Shown: one piece after another, positions 27,034 to 35,226 of the stretch
Layout of the letters: every line of letters begins with the position of its first letter
Position numbering within the stretch: the stretch's first letter is position 1
Source: Sphingobacteriaceae bacterium GW460-11-11-14-LB5
GTDB taxonomy: Bacteria; Bacteroidota; Bacteroidia; Sphingobacteriales; Sphingobacteriaceae
DNA: 64,000 nt
Reading direction: 5' to 3'
Assembly: GCA_002151545.1 (NCBI GenBank)
Contig: CP021237.1
Coordinates: 5,580,001-5,644,000, forward strand
Program-made: the position numbers and the translations under genes
Notes under the pieces: model-generated
The model's input: the letters and a program-made list of their open reading frames with translations, nothing else
Database searches by the model: none
Told to the model about the DNA's origin: nothing

Positions 27034-27111
27034 ATGATCAACAATATACATACATGGCTTTGGCAAAGTAATTCGAACGAATTGCGCTGGCTGCGTATGA
27101 ACAAAATATAG
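27034..27111 (+). CDS. trpL: trp operon leader peptide
   Basis: A 25-aa peptide gene, ATG at 27034 and TAG at 27109-27111, with Trp codons at positions 8, 10 and 19 (27055, 27061, 27088), far above the expected frequency. It includes THTWLWQSNSNELRWLR. It lies 128 bp ahead of trpE and is followed by a terminator, the classic arrangement for ribosome-mediated tryptophan attenuation. A Bacteroidota attenuator of this kind (Bacteroid-trp RNA) is known; membership is inferred from layout. The peptide itself has no further function: stalling at W8/W10 when charged tRNA-Trp is short is the signal. Confidence 0.85.
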   Translation: MINNIHTWLWQSNSNELRWLRMNKI

Positions 27112-27154
27112 TTTATCAACCTAAACCTTATTAAAGAACCATTAAAGCCCGGCG
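27085..27154 (+). promoter_or_regulatory. trp antiterminator pairing
   Basis: CGCTGGCT (27085-27092, containing the third Trp codon) can pair with the 5' arm of the terminator, AGCCCGGCG (27146-27154), with one G-T pair and one bulged C. This pairing and the terminator exclude each other. A ribosome stalled at W8 or W10 leaves 27085-27092 free, so the antiterminator can form; a ribosome that moves on covers it, and the terminator forms. Confidence 0.65.
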
Positions 27155-27178
27155 TAGAACCACACGCCGGGCTTTTTA
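27144..27178 (+). terminator. trp attenuator terminator
   Basis: A perfect 12-bp GC-rich stem AAAGCCCGGCGT/ACGCCGGGCTTT (27144-27155 and 27164-27175) with an 8-nt loop and a T-run, placed 60 bp ahead of the trpE start rather than after a gene. Confidence 0.92.
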
Positions 27179-27238
27179 TTGTTAAAAAATACGAAATGAA
27201 AACCTTAAGCCTTATAGCTTACACCATTTACCTTTATC

Positions 27239-28636
27239 ATGTATAAAATTAATACGACTTACAAAAAAATGCTTGCCGATACCACAACGCCAGTGAGCAT
27301 TTATTTACGCTTACGTGATGTGTATCCTAACAGCATCCTGTTAGAAAGTTCTGATTACCACAGTAGAGAAAACTCAATGAGTTTTGTTTGTGCCGATCCT
27401 GTTGCCGGAATTATTTTAAAAGGATCGCGACTGGAGACTTATTTCCCCGATGGCGCGGTAGAAATTACTGAAAGTAAGAACCTGATTGAAGAAATCACTG
27501 ATTTTAAAGATAAATTCAGCGAAACGGAGTTACCGGAAATCAAATTTATTTCGAGTGGGCTGTTTGGCTATTTTACCTGGAATGCTGTACAACATTTTGA
27601 AGATATCAAATTTACTTCCGAAACGCCCGAAGGTGAAGAAATTCCGGAAATGCAGTACCACCTGTATCGTTATATTATTGCCATCGATCACTTCAAAAAT
27701 GAAATTACCCTTTTCAAAAATACTTTCGAAGGAGAAGAAGAGGGTGGACTGGAAAAAATGGAATACCTGATCCAGAATAAAAATTATCCTGAATATAAGT
27801 TTCAACTGCGTGGGGAGGAAAGTTCCAACCTAACCGATCAGGGTTTTATGGATTTGGTAGAGAAACTGCAAAAGCATATTTACCGAGGTGATGTTTTTCA
27901 GATTGTACCTTCCAGAGCATTTAAGCAAGCCTTTTCCGGTGATGAATTTAATGTTTACCGTTGCCTGCGTTCGATAAACCCATCGCCTTATCTCTTTTAT
28001 TTTGATTATGGCAATTTTAAACTGTTCGGTTCTTCACCCGAAGCGCAAATTACCATCAAAAATAATTCAGCCAATATTTTCCCAATTGCCGGGACCTTTA
28101 AACGTAGCGGAAACGACATTGAAGATGCAGAACAGGCCCGTAAATTAGAACAAGATCCCAAAGAAAGTGCAGAACATGTTATGCTGGTTGATTTGGCCAG
28201 AAACGATTTAAGCAGACACTGTAACCGCGTAGAGGTAAAATCTTTTAAAGAGGTACAATACTATTCGCACCTGATCCACCTGGTAAGTAAGGTGAGCGGT
28301 CATTTGCAGGAAAACGTTAGTGCTTTTAAAGTTGTTGCCGATACTTATCCGGCAGGTACCCTAAGTGGTGCGCCAAAATACAAGGCCATGCAGCTGATTG
28401 ATGAAAATGAAAAACTGGGCAGGAATTTTTATGCCGGTGCAATTGGCTTTATGGGTTTCAACGAAGATTTTAACCATGCCATTATGATCAGGACTTTTAT
28501 GAGCAAGAATAACGAACTGCATTATCGTGCAGGTGCAGGTATTGTGGCCGATTCTGTTCCTGAAACCGAAATGCAGGAGGTGAACAATAAAATTGCCGCA
28601 TTGCGTAAAGCGGTGCAAATGGCAGAGGGGATTTAG
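27239..28636 (+). CDS. trpE: Anthranilate synthase component I
   Basis: A 465-aa cytoplasmic enzyme that, with TrpG, turns chorismate and glutamine into anthranilate, the first step to tryptophan. LLES (residues 34-37) is the N-terminal tryptophan feedback site. The chorismate-binding domain shows GDVFQIVPSR, IFPIAGTFKRSG, HVMLVDLARNDLSR and TYPAGTLSGAPK. The length is normal. It is placed behind the attenuator at 27034-27178, so its transcription is expected to rise when tryptophan is scarce. trpG follows after 26 bp. Confidence 0.97.
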   Translation: MYKINTTYKKMLADTTTPVSIYLRLRDVYPNSILLESSDYHSRENSMSFVCADPVAGIILKGSRLETYFPDGAVEITESKNLIEEITDFKDKFSETELPEIKFISSGLFGYFTWNAVQHFEDIKFTSETPEGEEIPEMQYHLYRYIIAIDHFKNEITLFKNTFEGEEEGGLEKMEYLIQNKNYPEYKFQLRGEESSNLTDQGFMDLVEKLQKHIYRGDVFQIVPSRAFKQAFSGDEFNVYRCLRSINPSPYLFYFDYGNFKLFGSSPEAQITIKNNSANIFPIAGTFKRSGNDIEDAEQARKLEQDPKESAEHVMLVDLARNDLSRHCNRVEVKSFKEVQYYSHLIHLVSKVSGHLQENVSAFKVVADTYPAGTLSGAPKYKAMQLIDENEKLGRNFYAGAIGFMGFNEDFNHAIMIRTFMSKNNELHYRAGAGIVADSVPETEMQEVNNKIAALRKAVQMAEGI

Positions 28637-28662
28637 GTGAGGTATAAAATGGATGATATGAG

Positions 28663-29283
28663 ATGGAAAATGTAAATAAAGATATAATGGAAGATATAAA
28701 TAAGAAAACTGTCCTGGTAATTGATAACTACGATAGTTTTACCTATAATTTGGTGCATTTAATTAACGAAGTAGGCTACGAAGCGGAAGTTTGGAGAAAC
28801 GATAAATTCGACCTGGCTGATGTAGAAAAGTATGATAAAATTTTACTTTCTCCAGGTCCGGGTATTCCGGAAGAGGCCGGATTGTTATTGGATGTAATCA
28901 GAACATATGCGCCAACAAAGAGTATTTTTGGCGTGTGTTTAGGTCAGCAGGCCATTGCTGAAGTGTTTGGCGGCACTTTATTAAACTTAGGCAGACCCAT
29001 GCACGGCATTGCAACACCAGTAACTGTTGTAGATGGCGATGAACCTTTGTTCTGGGAATGTCCGCAAACCATAAATGTTGGCCGCTATCATAGTTGGGTG
29101 GTGAGTAAAGATAACTTCCCATCGTGTTTAAAAATTACAGCAAGAGATCATAAAAGTGAAATTATGGCATTAAGACACGAAACTTTAGATGTTCGTGGTG
29201 TACAGTTTCACCCTGAAAGTGTATTAACGGAGTATGGAAAGCAGATGATGGAGAATTGGTTAAGTAGTAGTACAACTGTATAA
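28663..29283 (+). CDS. trpG: Anthranilate synthase glutamine amidotransferase component
   Basis: A 206-aa class I glutamine amidotransferase that supplies ammonia to TrpE. The catalytic triad is visible: nucleophile Cys92 in GVCLGQQ, and His183 and Glu185 in QFHPESV. SPGPGIPEEAG is the oxyanion loop. The ATG at 28663 gives ten extra residues compared with a second ATG at 28687 (MEDINKKTVLVIDNYDSF); either is possible. Same transcript as trpE. In many relatives trpD comes next; here a repeat block follows instead. Confidence 0.95.
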   Translation: MENVNKDIMEDINKKTVLVIDNYDSFTYNLVHLINEVGYEAEVWRNDKFDLADVEKYDKILLSPGPGIPEEAGLLLDVIRTYAPTKSIFGVCLGQQAIAEVFGGTLLNLGRPMHGIATPVTVVDGDEPLFWECPQTINVGRYHSWVVSKDNFPSCLKITARDHKSEIMALRHETLDVRGVQFHPESVLTEYGKQMMENWLSSSTTV

Positions 29284-29297
29284 AATAAATTCATCCG

Positions 29298-29466
29298 GTC
29301 GTCATCCTGAGCTTGATTCAGGATCTACTGGGATTAGTTAATGATTAGATGAGGCTGTATCATAAATATAGGCATTGTCATCCTGAGCCTGTCGAAGGGC
29401 CTGTTTAGATGCTCGCAAAGCATTTCGACCACTCGTCCCGATTCTTCGGAAAGCTCAACGTGACAA
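29298..29466. repeat. Two GTCAT-type palindromic repeats between trpG and trpC
   Basis: The first (about 29298-29330) folds as ATCCTGA/TCAGGAT. The second (29375-29466) has inverted ends TTGTCATCCTGAGC and GCTCAACGTGACAA. They belong to a family of short palindromic elements also found at 31942, 34006 and 43781. They occupy the 233-bp gap where trpD would be expected. Confidence 0.7.
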
Positions 29467-29516
29467 GTTCGAATGGAATCACAACTTATGGTACAAACTC
29501 ATGACGGATTAGTAAA

Positions 29517-30299
29517 ATGAACATATTAGATAAAATCGTATTACGTAAAAAGGAAGAAGTTGCAGCTGCTAAAGCTTTGGTTTCTGTTCAGGATTTAGAA
29601 AATTCGGTGCATTTTAAAAGAGCACCATATTCTTTTAAAGAATTTTTATTGGCAGCAGACCGCACCGGGATTATTGCCGAGTTTAAGCGCCGCTCACCAT
29701 CCAAAGGTTTAATTAATGGTGTTGCTGATGTTGCCGAGGTAACACAGGCTTATAACGCCGCGGGTGCATCTGCGCTTTCGGTTTTAACCGATGTGGATTT
29801 TTTTGGTGGTAAAACCGATGATATTCTGGCCGCGAGGGCTGCCAACCATATTCCAATCTTAAGAAAGGATTTTATGATTGACACGTATCAGATCCTGGAA
29901 GCAAAAGCCTGGGGTGCTGATATTATTTTGTTGATTGCGTCCATATTAACCCCTCAGCAGATTAACGATTTCGGGAAGTTTGCAAAAGATTTAGGATTAA
30001 ATGTGCTGTTAGAAGTGCATAACCTGGAAGAGCTGGAGCGAAGCATCTGCCCGAACCTGGATGCTATTGGGGTAAACAATAGAAACCTTGGCGATTTTAC
30101 AGTAGATATCCAGACTTCGTTCGATTTAGTGAATAAAATCCCAAATGAATTTTTAAAGATTTCGGAAAGTGCGATTAGCAATACACAAACGATTAAAGAT
30201 CTAAAAGCCGCAGGTTTTAACGGGTTTTTAATTGGCGAAAATTTTATGAAGACTGATGATCCCGGTGTTGCAATAAAGGAATTTGTAGCGCAGATATAG
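29517..30299 (+). CDS. trpC: Indole-3-glycerol-phosphate synthase
   Basis: A 260-aa TIM-barrel enzyme that closes the indole ring from carboxyphenylamino-deoxyribulose phosphate. Family motifs in order: IIAEFKRRSPSKG (catalytic Lys), LTDVDFFGG, ILRKDFMIDTYQI, VLLEVHNLEELE, IGVNNRNLGDF, KISESAI and GFLIGENFMK. It is the single-domain form without a fused TrpF. It follows trpG after 233 bp of repeats, so cotranscription with trpEG is possible but not assured. No trpF, trpB or trpA follows; the next gene is hflX. Confidence 0.96.
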   Translation: MNILDKIVLRKKEEVAAAKALVSVQDLENSVHFKRAPYSFKEFLLAADRTGIIAEFKRRSPSKGLINGVADVAEVTQAYNAAGASALSVLTDVDFFGGKTDDILAARAANHIPILRKDFMIDTYQILEAKAWGADIILLIASILTPQQINDFGKFAKDLGLNVLLEVHNLEELERSICPNLDAIGVNNRNLGDFTVDIQTSFDLVNKIPNEFLKISESAISNTQTIKDLKAAGFNGFLIGENFMKTDDPGVAIKEFVAQI

Positions 30300-30349
30300 C
30301 TGTTTGTTTCGTATTTAGTCTTTCAGCTAAGGGCTTCAGTCTGCTGTTA

Positions 30350-30450
30350 AATAAACCTGATAAAGCGAAAAACCCACAGCGAGGTAGGAGCGAGGATTTG
30401 AAGCGATAGCAGGACTTTTGTAACCGAAACGCACAGAACCCTGTTTTCCT
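30350..30450. repeat. Intergenic repeat of the AGAACCCTG family, copy 1
   Basis: Begins ATAAACCTGATAAAGCGAA and ends CAGAACCCTGTTTTCC. It is similar over about 100 bp to 37252-37347, sharing ATAAACC-GA, AAGCGA, GGGACTTT-like and AGAACCCTG blocks. It fills most of the 339-bp gap between trpC and hflX, where trpF might be expected. Confidence 0.6.
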
Positions 30451-30620
30451 AAAAATATTTTGACCACCTAAGCCACCTGAGCGCATCCAAGTGTTACGAT
30501 TGGTCATATTGCCATCAGTTTATGTTTTTACAGCAATGATGGCGCTTTTTGCTGTGGGGCTTTTAAAACTTTTATTGCATCCACATGGTTTGTTAATGGA
30601 TTTACACGTTGGCAAATTCG

Positions 30621-30628
30621 TATATTTG
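30621..30628 (+). promoter_or_regulatory. -7 box of hflX
   Basis: TATATTTG, a perfect TAnnTTTG match 11 bp ahead of the hflX ATG at 30639. It lies inside the upstream extension of the frame, which argues against a start at 30609. No -33 box at normal spacing. Confidence 0.45.
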
Positions 30629-30638
30629 CCTTAATTAC

Positions 30639-31829
30639 ATGGGAAAACAAAAATTTTATGATACTGCCATTGTGCAGGAGCGGGCAATTTTAGTTGGAGT
30701 GGTTACACCTGGCGAAAAAGAAGCCCAAACAAAAGAATATTTAGATGAGCTGGCCTTTTTGGTAGATACAGCTGGGGGGAAGGTAGAAAAGGTTTTTACA
30801 CAGAAAATGCTGAAACCAGAGCGTGCTACATTTGTGGGTACCGGAAAACTGGAAGAGATAAAAGCTTATGTGAAATCGGAAGAAATTGATGTGGTGGTTT
30901 TCGATGATGAATTGTCGCCATCGCAACTGCGTAACATTGATCGTGAGCTTGGCGTTAAAGTTTTAGATCGAAGCAATCTGATCCTCGATATTTTTGCCAA
31001 CAGGGCCCAAACTGCACAGGCAAAAACACAGGTAGAACTGGCACAATTGCAATATGTTTTACCCCGCCTAACGGGTATGTGGACGCACTTGGAACGCCAG
31101 AAAGGTGGTATCGGGATGCGTGGTCCGGGTGAAACGCAGATAGAAAGTGACAGGCGTATTATTTTAAATAAAATCTCTTTGTTAAAAGAGCGTTTAAGAA
31201 ATATAGACCGGCAGAACGAAACGCAGCGTAAAAACCGTGGACAGTTGATTCGCGTAGCTTTGGTAGGTTATACCAACGTGGGTAAATCGACCATCATGAA
31301 TATGCTGTCGAAATCGGAAGTGTTTGCAGAAAATAAATTGTTTGCAACTCTGGATACGACCGTGCGTAAGGTGGTGATTGAAAATTTGCCTTTCTTGCTT
31401 TCTGATACGGTAGGATTTATCCGCAAATTGCCTCACCATTTGGTAGAATGTTTTAAATCTACCTTAGATGAAGTGCGTGAAGCAGATTTACTGATCCATG
31501 TGGTTGATGTTTCGCATCCTAACTTCGAAGATCAGATTAACACGGTTAACGAAACGTTGAAAGATATTGGCGCAATTGATAAGGACATGATTTTAGTTTT
31601 TAATAAAATTGATGCTTATGTTTCGCCAGAGGTTGATGATGAAGAGGATGATGGTAAGCTGACTTTAGAAGACTTTAAGAAAAGCTGGATGAGCCATGAT
31701 AAAGTACCTGTATTGTTTATATCGGCTACAGAAAAGGAAAACTTAGAAGAGTTTAAAACATTATTGTACGATAAGGTTAAAGCTGCACATGTAGCGAGAT
31801 ACCCGTATGATAGTAATTTGTTATATTAG
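30639..31829 (+). CDS. hflX: Ribosome-associated GTPase HflX
   Basis: A 396-aa GTPase that splits or rescues stalled 70S ribosomes under stress. An N-terminal HflX domain (ERAILVGVVTPGE ... ATFVGTGKLEEIK) and the helical linker GPGETQIESDRRII precede the G domain: G1 GYTNVGKST, G2 region LFATLDTTVRKV, G3 DTVGFIRKLPHHLVE, G4 NKID. The ATG at 30639 is chosen over an upstream TTG at 30609 because similarity begins with the sequence MGKQKFYDTAIVQERA and a promoter box lies between. Monocistronic by context. Confidence 0.95.
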   Translation: MGKQKFYDTAIVQERAILVGVVTPGEKEAQTKEYLDELAFLVDTAGGKVEKVFTQKMLKPERATFVGTGKLEEIKAYVKSEEIDVVVFDDELSPSQLRNIDRELGVKVLDRSNLILDIFANRAQTAQAKTQVELAQLQYVLPRLTGMWTHLERQKGGIGMRGPGETQIESDRRIILNKISLLKERLRNIDRQNETQRKNRGQLIRVALVGYTNVGKSTIMNMLSKSEVFAENKLFATLDTTVRKVVIENLPFLLSDTVGFIRKLPHHLVECFKSTLDEVREADLLIHVVDVSHPNFEDQINTVNETLKDIGAIDKDMILVFNKIDAYVSPEVDDEEDDGKLTLEDFKKSWMSHDKVPVLFISATEKENLEEFKTLLYDKVKAAHVARYPYDSNLLY

Positions 31830-31941
31830 ATTAAATTTCGTCATTGCGATACGAAAAATAAACCTTACAGATTTTTAAACGTAAACCACAGTTTGATTAA
31901 TTAAATTCCTATTAGATTGTTCTAGATGTTTTTAAGCTAGA

Positions 31942-32010
31942 ATCGTCACCCTGAATTTATTTCAGGGTCTATTTGCAAGAGAGATGCTGAAATGAATTCA
32001 GCATGACGAT
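31942..32010. repeat. GTCAT-type palindromic repeat
   Basis: Ends ATCGTCACCCTG and CAGCATGACGAT are near-perfect inverted repeats. Inside are two smaller hairpins, CCCTGAA/TTTCAGGG and ATGCTGAA/TTCAGCAT. Same family as 34006-34074. Confidence 0.75.
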
Positions 32011-32117
32011 CGCCCTAGGAGAATATAATCGAGCTCAGGTTGTGAGGTTTCAAAAGATTTTACATTTTAAAATATTTATTATTAATACCATTTAATATTA
32101 GCAGATTATTCATGGTC

Positions 32118-32207
32118 TGATTATTGGTAATTGATAATTTTAAAACCTTATCAATTTAATTTTAGGCCCTGCAGGGTCTGATAATTGATTATTGGTAATT
32201 GATAATT
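32118..32207 (+). repeat. 22-bp perfect direct repeat ahead of rbfA
   Basis: An AT-rich 22-bp sequence (beginning TGATTATTGGTAATTG) occurs at 32118-32139 and again at 32186-32207. The second copy ends 8 bp before the rbfA ATG. The palindrome CCCTGCAGGG lies between them (32168-32177). Confidence 0.7.
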
Positions 32208-32215
32208 ATAACATT

Positions 32216-32593
32216 ATGGAAAGTAAACGTCAGCAGAAATTTGCAGGAGTATTACAAGAGGAGTTAGCACAGGTTTTTCAGCGTGAAGGTGCTGCATTTT
32301 TGCCTAATACATTGGTAACCATTACCCGCGTTCGGGTTTCGCCGGATTTGGCAGTGGCTAAAGTTTACCTGAGCTTTTTTAATACCAATAATACCACACT
32401 TTCTATCAATACGGTTAATGCACATTCGGGCGAGATCAGATATAAACTGGGCAGCAGAATCCGCCATCAGGTTAGGGTTGTGCCAGAACTTACTTTCTTC
32501 GTAGATGACACCAACGAATATGTAGAGCGTATGGACCATCTATTCGATAAGATTGCAAAAGAACCCAGACAAAAAGACGAAGACAGCGAATAA
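32216..32593 (+). CDS. rbfA: 30S ribosome-binding factor RbfA
   Basis: A 125-aa KH-like protein that binds the 30S subunit and helps 16S rRNA 5'-end processing and cold adaptation. Family text: KRQQKFAGVLQEELAQVFQRE, TRVRVSPDLAVAKVYLSFF and LGSRIRHQVRVVPELTFFVDD. The frame is open to 32192 but that stretch runs through the direct repeat, and the ATG at 32216 gives the normal N-terminus. The next gene starts 5 bp after the stop, indicating an operon of three genes. Confidence 0.94.
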   Translation: MESKRQQKFAGVLQEELAQVFQREGAAFLPNTLVTITRVRVSPDLAVAKVYLSFFNTNNTTLSINTVNAHSGEIRYKLGSRIRHQVRVVPELTFFVDDTNEYVERMDHLFDKIAKEPRQKDEDSE

Positions 32594-32598
32594 TCCTT

Positions 32599-33228
32599 GT
32601 GAGGAAGCTAAGGGAACCCGTAAATTTCTTCACTCATTTCATACCGGCATTAATTGCGATTCCGGCAGGCTATATATTGCTTCAAAAATGCAATACACCT
32701 ATTGAATATACGGCAGCCTGGATTTATAGCATTGGCACTTTTATCCTGTTTGGCGTAAGTGCCATGTATCATGGCTATCCGGCTACTGATTATGGCGTGC
32801 GTTTTTGGCAAAAATTCGATCATTGCTGCATTTATCTGATGATAGCAGGCTCTTACACGCCAACAGCCTTGCTGGTTTTTGATGGCTGGCTAAGGTGGAG
32901 TTTATTTGCTATCGTATGGATTATCGCTATGGTAGGTTGTCTGCTTAAAATCTTTAACCGATTAAAGAGCACTGCTATTTCTTTATCGATTTATATTTTA
33001 ATGGGTTGTTTGATCGTGCCTTTGCTACGAAAAATGCTCGGTACACTACCTGTTGGTGCAATTTTCTGGTTGCTGTTCGGTGGCATTTTTTACATTGCCG
33101 GAACCTATTATTATGCAAAGGATAAACAAATGTTTAGGTGGATGCACAGTCATGAGCTTTGGCACTTGTTTGTAATCGGCGGAGCCTTATCTCATTATAT
33201 TTATAATCTCGTTTATATTTTTAAATAG
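32599..33228 (+). CDS. PAQR/hemolysin III family membrane protein
   Basis: A 209-aa seven-span membrane protein of the YqfA/adiponectin-receptor superfamily. The metal-site motifs are present: SAMYHGY in the first spans, WQKFDHCCIYLMIAGSYTP, and HSHELWHLFVIGGALSH at the end. Members are thought to be zinc-dependent lipid (ceramide-like) hydrolases or to tune membrane lipid composition; the 'hemolysin' name is historical. It starts at a GTG 5 bp after rbfA and ends 7 bp before the M23 peptidase gene. Confidence 0.9.
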   Translation: MRKLREPVNFFTHFIPALIAIPAGYILLQKCNTPIEYTAAWIYSIGTFILFGVSAMYHGYPATDYGVRFWQKFDHCCIYLMIAGSYTPTALLVFDGWLRWSLFAIVWIIAMVGCLLKIFNRLKSTAISLSIYILMGCLIVPLLRKMLGTLPVGAIFWLLFGGIFYIAGTYYYAKDKQMFRWMHSHELWHLFVIGGALSHYIYNLVYIFK

Positions 33229-33235
33229 GTGATTA

Positions 33236-33922
33236 ATGCAAACTTTCGAGCAGCTTATCCGGTCAAATGCTTCGTCGATCCATAGGGTGGTTGATTTTGA
33301 TGTAAAACGAGACCAGCTTTTAGCTTTAGATTTTACAGCGGCCAATACCAAGTTAATGGATGAAATTTTGGATAATACCGATTTGTTTTCGGCCTGGGTA
33401 AATGAAAAATTGGCGGATAATAATGCCCGTTACGGAATTGGTGGCTATGATGAACACCGTACCATATATTCGAGAAGTGCTCATTTTGATGCCGCCGAAG
33501 AGCCCCGCAGATTACATTTAGGAGTAGATATTTGGGGTCCGGTTGGAACACCAATCTACAATTTTTACAACGCCACCGTTCAGAGCTTCGCCAATAACGA
33601 TAACTTTGGCGATTACGGCGCAACCATTATCCTGGCTTATGAAATAGATGGATTTAAGTTTAATGCGTTATACGGGCATTTAAGCCTGGCTTCGTTAAAT
33701 GGGCTTAAAGAAGGTGAATTTGTTCCTGCCGGGGCTAAAATTGCAACGTTAGGCCCAAAAGAAGAGAATGGTTACTGGCCGCCACACCTTCATTTCCAAT
33801 TGATCAAAAATATGGAAGGATTAAAAGGGGATTACCCGGGTGTTTGTAAATTTAGCGAAAGGGAAAAATACCTGGCAAACTGCCCCGACCCGAACTTAAT
33901 TTTGGAGGCTACGTTTTTTTAA
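33236..33922 (+). CDS. M23-family metallopeptidase without an export signal
   Basis: A 228-aa LytM-fold protein. The metal and catalytic residues are intact: HLGVD (His94, Asp98), YGHLS (His148) and PHLHF (His184, His186). Such enzymes cut peptidoglycan cross-bridges, but this protein has no signal peptide or membrane span, and starts MQTFEQLIRSNASSIH. Relatives of this cytosolic-looking type are seen in Bacteroidota. It may leave the cell by another route or act on a non-wall peptide. Third gene of the rbfA operon. Confidence 0.85.
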   Translation: MQTFEQLIRSNASSIHRVVDFDVKRDQLLALDFTAANTKLMDEILDNTDLFSAWVNEKLADNNARYGIGGYDEHRTIYSRSAHFDAAEEPRRLHLGVDIWGPVGTPIYNFYNATVQSFANNDNFGDYGATIILAYEIDGFKFNALYGHLSLASLNGLKEGEFVPAGAKIATLGPKEENGYWPPHLHFQLIKNMEGLKGDYPGVCKFSEREKYLANCPDPNLILEATFF

Positions 33923-34005
33923 CCGCAAGGAATACGAACTCACTTATAAGAGTTCAATTAATAATATTTTCTTTGAGAAACATCCTTAAAATATTTAATC
34001 CTTGT

Positions 34006-34074
34006 GTCGCCCCCTTCGATTCATCTGAGGGGCTTGCAGCAGGAAAGATGCTGAAATAAATTCAGCATGACGAC
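34006..34074. repeat. GTCAT-type palindromic repeat
   Basis: GTCGCCCCCTT at the left and CAGCATGACGAC at the right, with inner hairpin ATGCTGAA/TTCAGCAT. From 34090 to 34142 a second known type of intergenic text follows (on the minus strand AACCGCAAAGAACACAAAG), also common in Bacteroidota gaps. Confidence 0.65.
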
Positions 34075-34164
34075 CGCATTAGTTCCGTGGCAAAAAAACT
34101 CCTTCTTCCTCTGCGAAAAACTTTGTGTTCTTTGCGGTTAAACCTGAATAAACCGTAAATTAGT

Positions 34165-34821
34165 ATGATGAAAAATCTGTTCACCTTTTGTTTGCTTTTC
34201 TGCTGTTCACTGGCCATGGGCCAGGTTCAGTTTAAATCGGGTAAAAGTGGTTTTACAAACTTTTTAAGAGAGAATACGATTTATCCCCAGTTTTCGAAAG
34301 ATAATTGTATCCAGGGAACAGTAAGTGTGAGTTTTAAGCTCGATGTCCAGGGTAAGGTTTACTTTTCGAGAATTAGTAAAGGAATTTTGTCTGAGCTGGA
34401 TGAAGAAGCCCTGCGGTTGGTGCGTTTAAGCAGCGGTAAATGGCAGGTTCCGGCTGGTTACGATACCACAGTTTCGATTGTAGCTCCGGTTAATTTTAAA
34501 CTTTCGGGCTACAATTGCGAAGGAAAATCGAGTGAAGATATTCAAGAAGCCATCCGTACCTATCTGGCTGAAGAAGGTTTGACCAATTCTGTCATTAATT
34601 TTTATAAAAATATCGATCAGGCAAAACCCGGGCAAGAGGCTCAAATTATTGCCATTAAAAACCAGCTGGGCATTGATGATGAATATCTGGACGACCGGGT
34701 AAAAATGGGCCTGAAAAAAATAAAACAGGGCGATAAACAAGGAGCCTGCGAGGATTTCTTATTTGTTAAATATATGGGGAGTAAAATGGCTGATGATTAT
34801 TTAGCAAAGTATTGTAAGTAA
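34165..34821 (+). CDS. Periplasmic protein with TonB C-terminal-like domain
   Basis: A 218-aa exported protein with signal peptide LFTFCLLFCCSLAMGQ. Residues 25-115 resemble the TonB/energy-transducer C-terminal fold (TIYPQFSKDNCIQGTVSVSFKLDVQGKV, EEALRLVRLSSGKW). The rest is helical with a final KQGDKQGACEDFLFVKYMGSKMADDYLAKYCK-type tail (three Cys in the C-terminal half), as in Bacteroidota proteins that count repeats around a Cys-rich end. No membrane anchor after the signal, so it is not a full TonB. It is followed without a gap by a membrane protein gene. Confidence 0.7.
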   Translation: MMKNLFTFCLLFCCSLAMGQVQFKSGKSGFTNFLRENTIYPQFSKDNCIQGTVSVSFKLDVQGKVYFSRISKGILSELDEEALRLVRLSSGKWQVPAGYDTTVSIVAPVNFKLSGYNCEGKSSEDIQEAIRTYLAEEGLTNSVINFYKNIDQAKPGQEAQIIAIKNQLGIDDEYLDDRVKMGLKKIKQGDKQGACEDFLFVKYMGSKMADDYLAKYCK

Positions 34822-35226
34822 ATGAAAAACACCAGCAGATTTTTTGCCTTATTGGATATCCTCAGCATTGTATTACTTGCTAAACAGTTTTGGCAGATTT
34901 TAACACACCTGAACGAAATCCCCGATCAGATACTTTCGCAGGCCAAGGTTGTTTTATTGCTGCCCTTATTTGTGTCTCTCTTCGTATCGGCAACAGGTTT
35001 AATCTTATTTAAAAAATTCGGTTTTATCACCTATTACATTCAGTTTCCATTCCGTTTGGTGGTATGGGTATTTTCTATCGGTTTTATTACTTATTTACCG
35101 GAAATATTAAACCTCGGCGAACGGTGGTTTGATATTTTGTTCCGTATCTGTTTTATTGCCGAATTCTTCAGGTTGTATTTTACCATTAGAATTCACCGCT
35201 CATCACCCGGTGGCTATCGGGTCTGA
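34822..35226 (+). CDS. Unrecognised four-span membrane protein
   Basis: A 134-aa protein starting at the base after the stop of the previous gene. It has about four hydrophobic segments (FALLDILSIVLLAKQFW, VVLLLPLFVSLFVSATGLILF, LVVWVFSIGFITYLP and FDILFRICFIAEFF) and a basic tail. No family recognised. Its last 24 bp overlap the end of the convergent diacylglycerol kinase gene. Confidence 0.6.
   Translation: MKNTSRFFALLDILSIVLLAKQFWQILTHLNEIPDQILSQAKVVLLLPLFVSLFVSATGLILFKKFGFITYYIQFPFRLVVWVFSIGFITYLPEILNLGERWFDILFRICFIAEFFRLYFTIRIHRSSPGGYRV

Noticed and set aside
32599..33228. Hemolysin toxin
   Set aside because: The name is historical; the motifs are those of PAQR membrane hydrolases.
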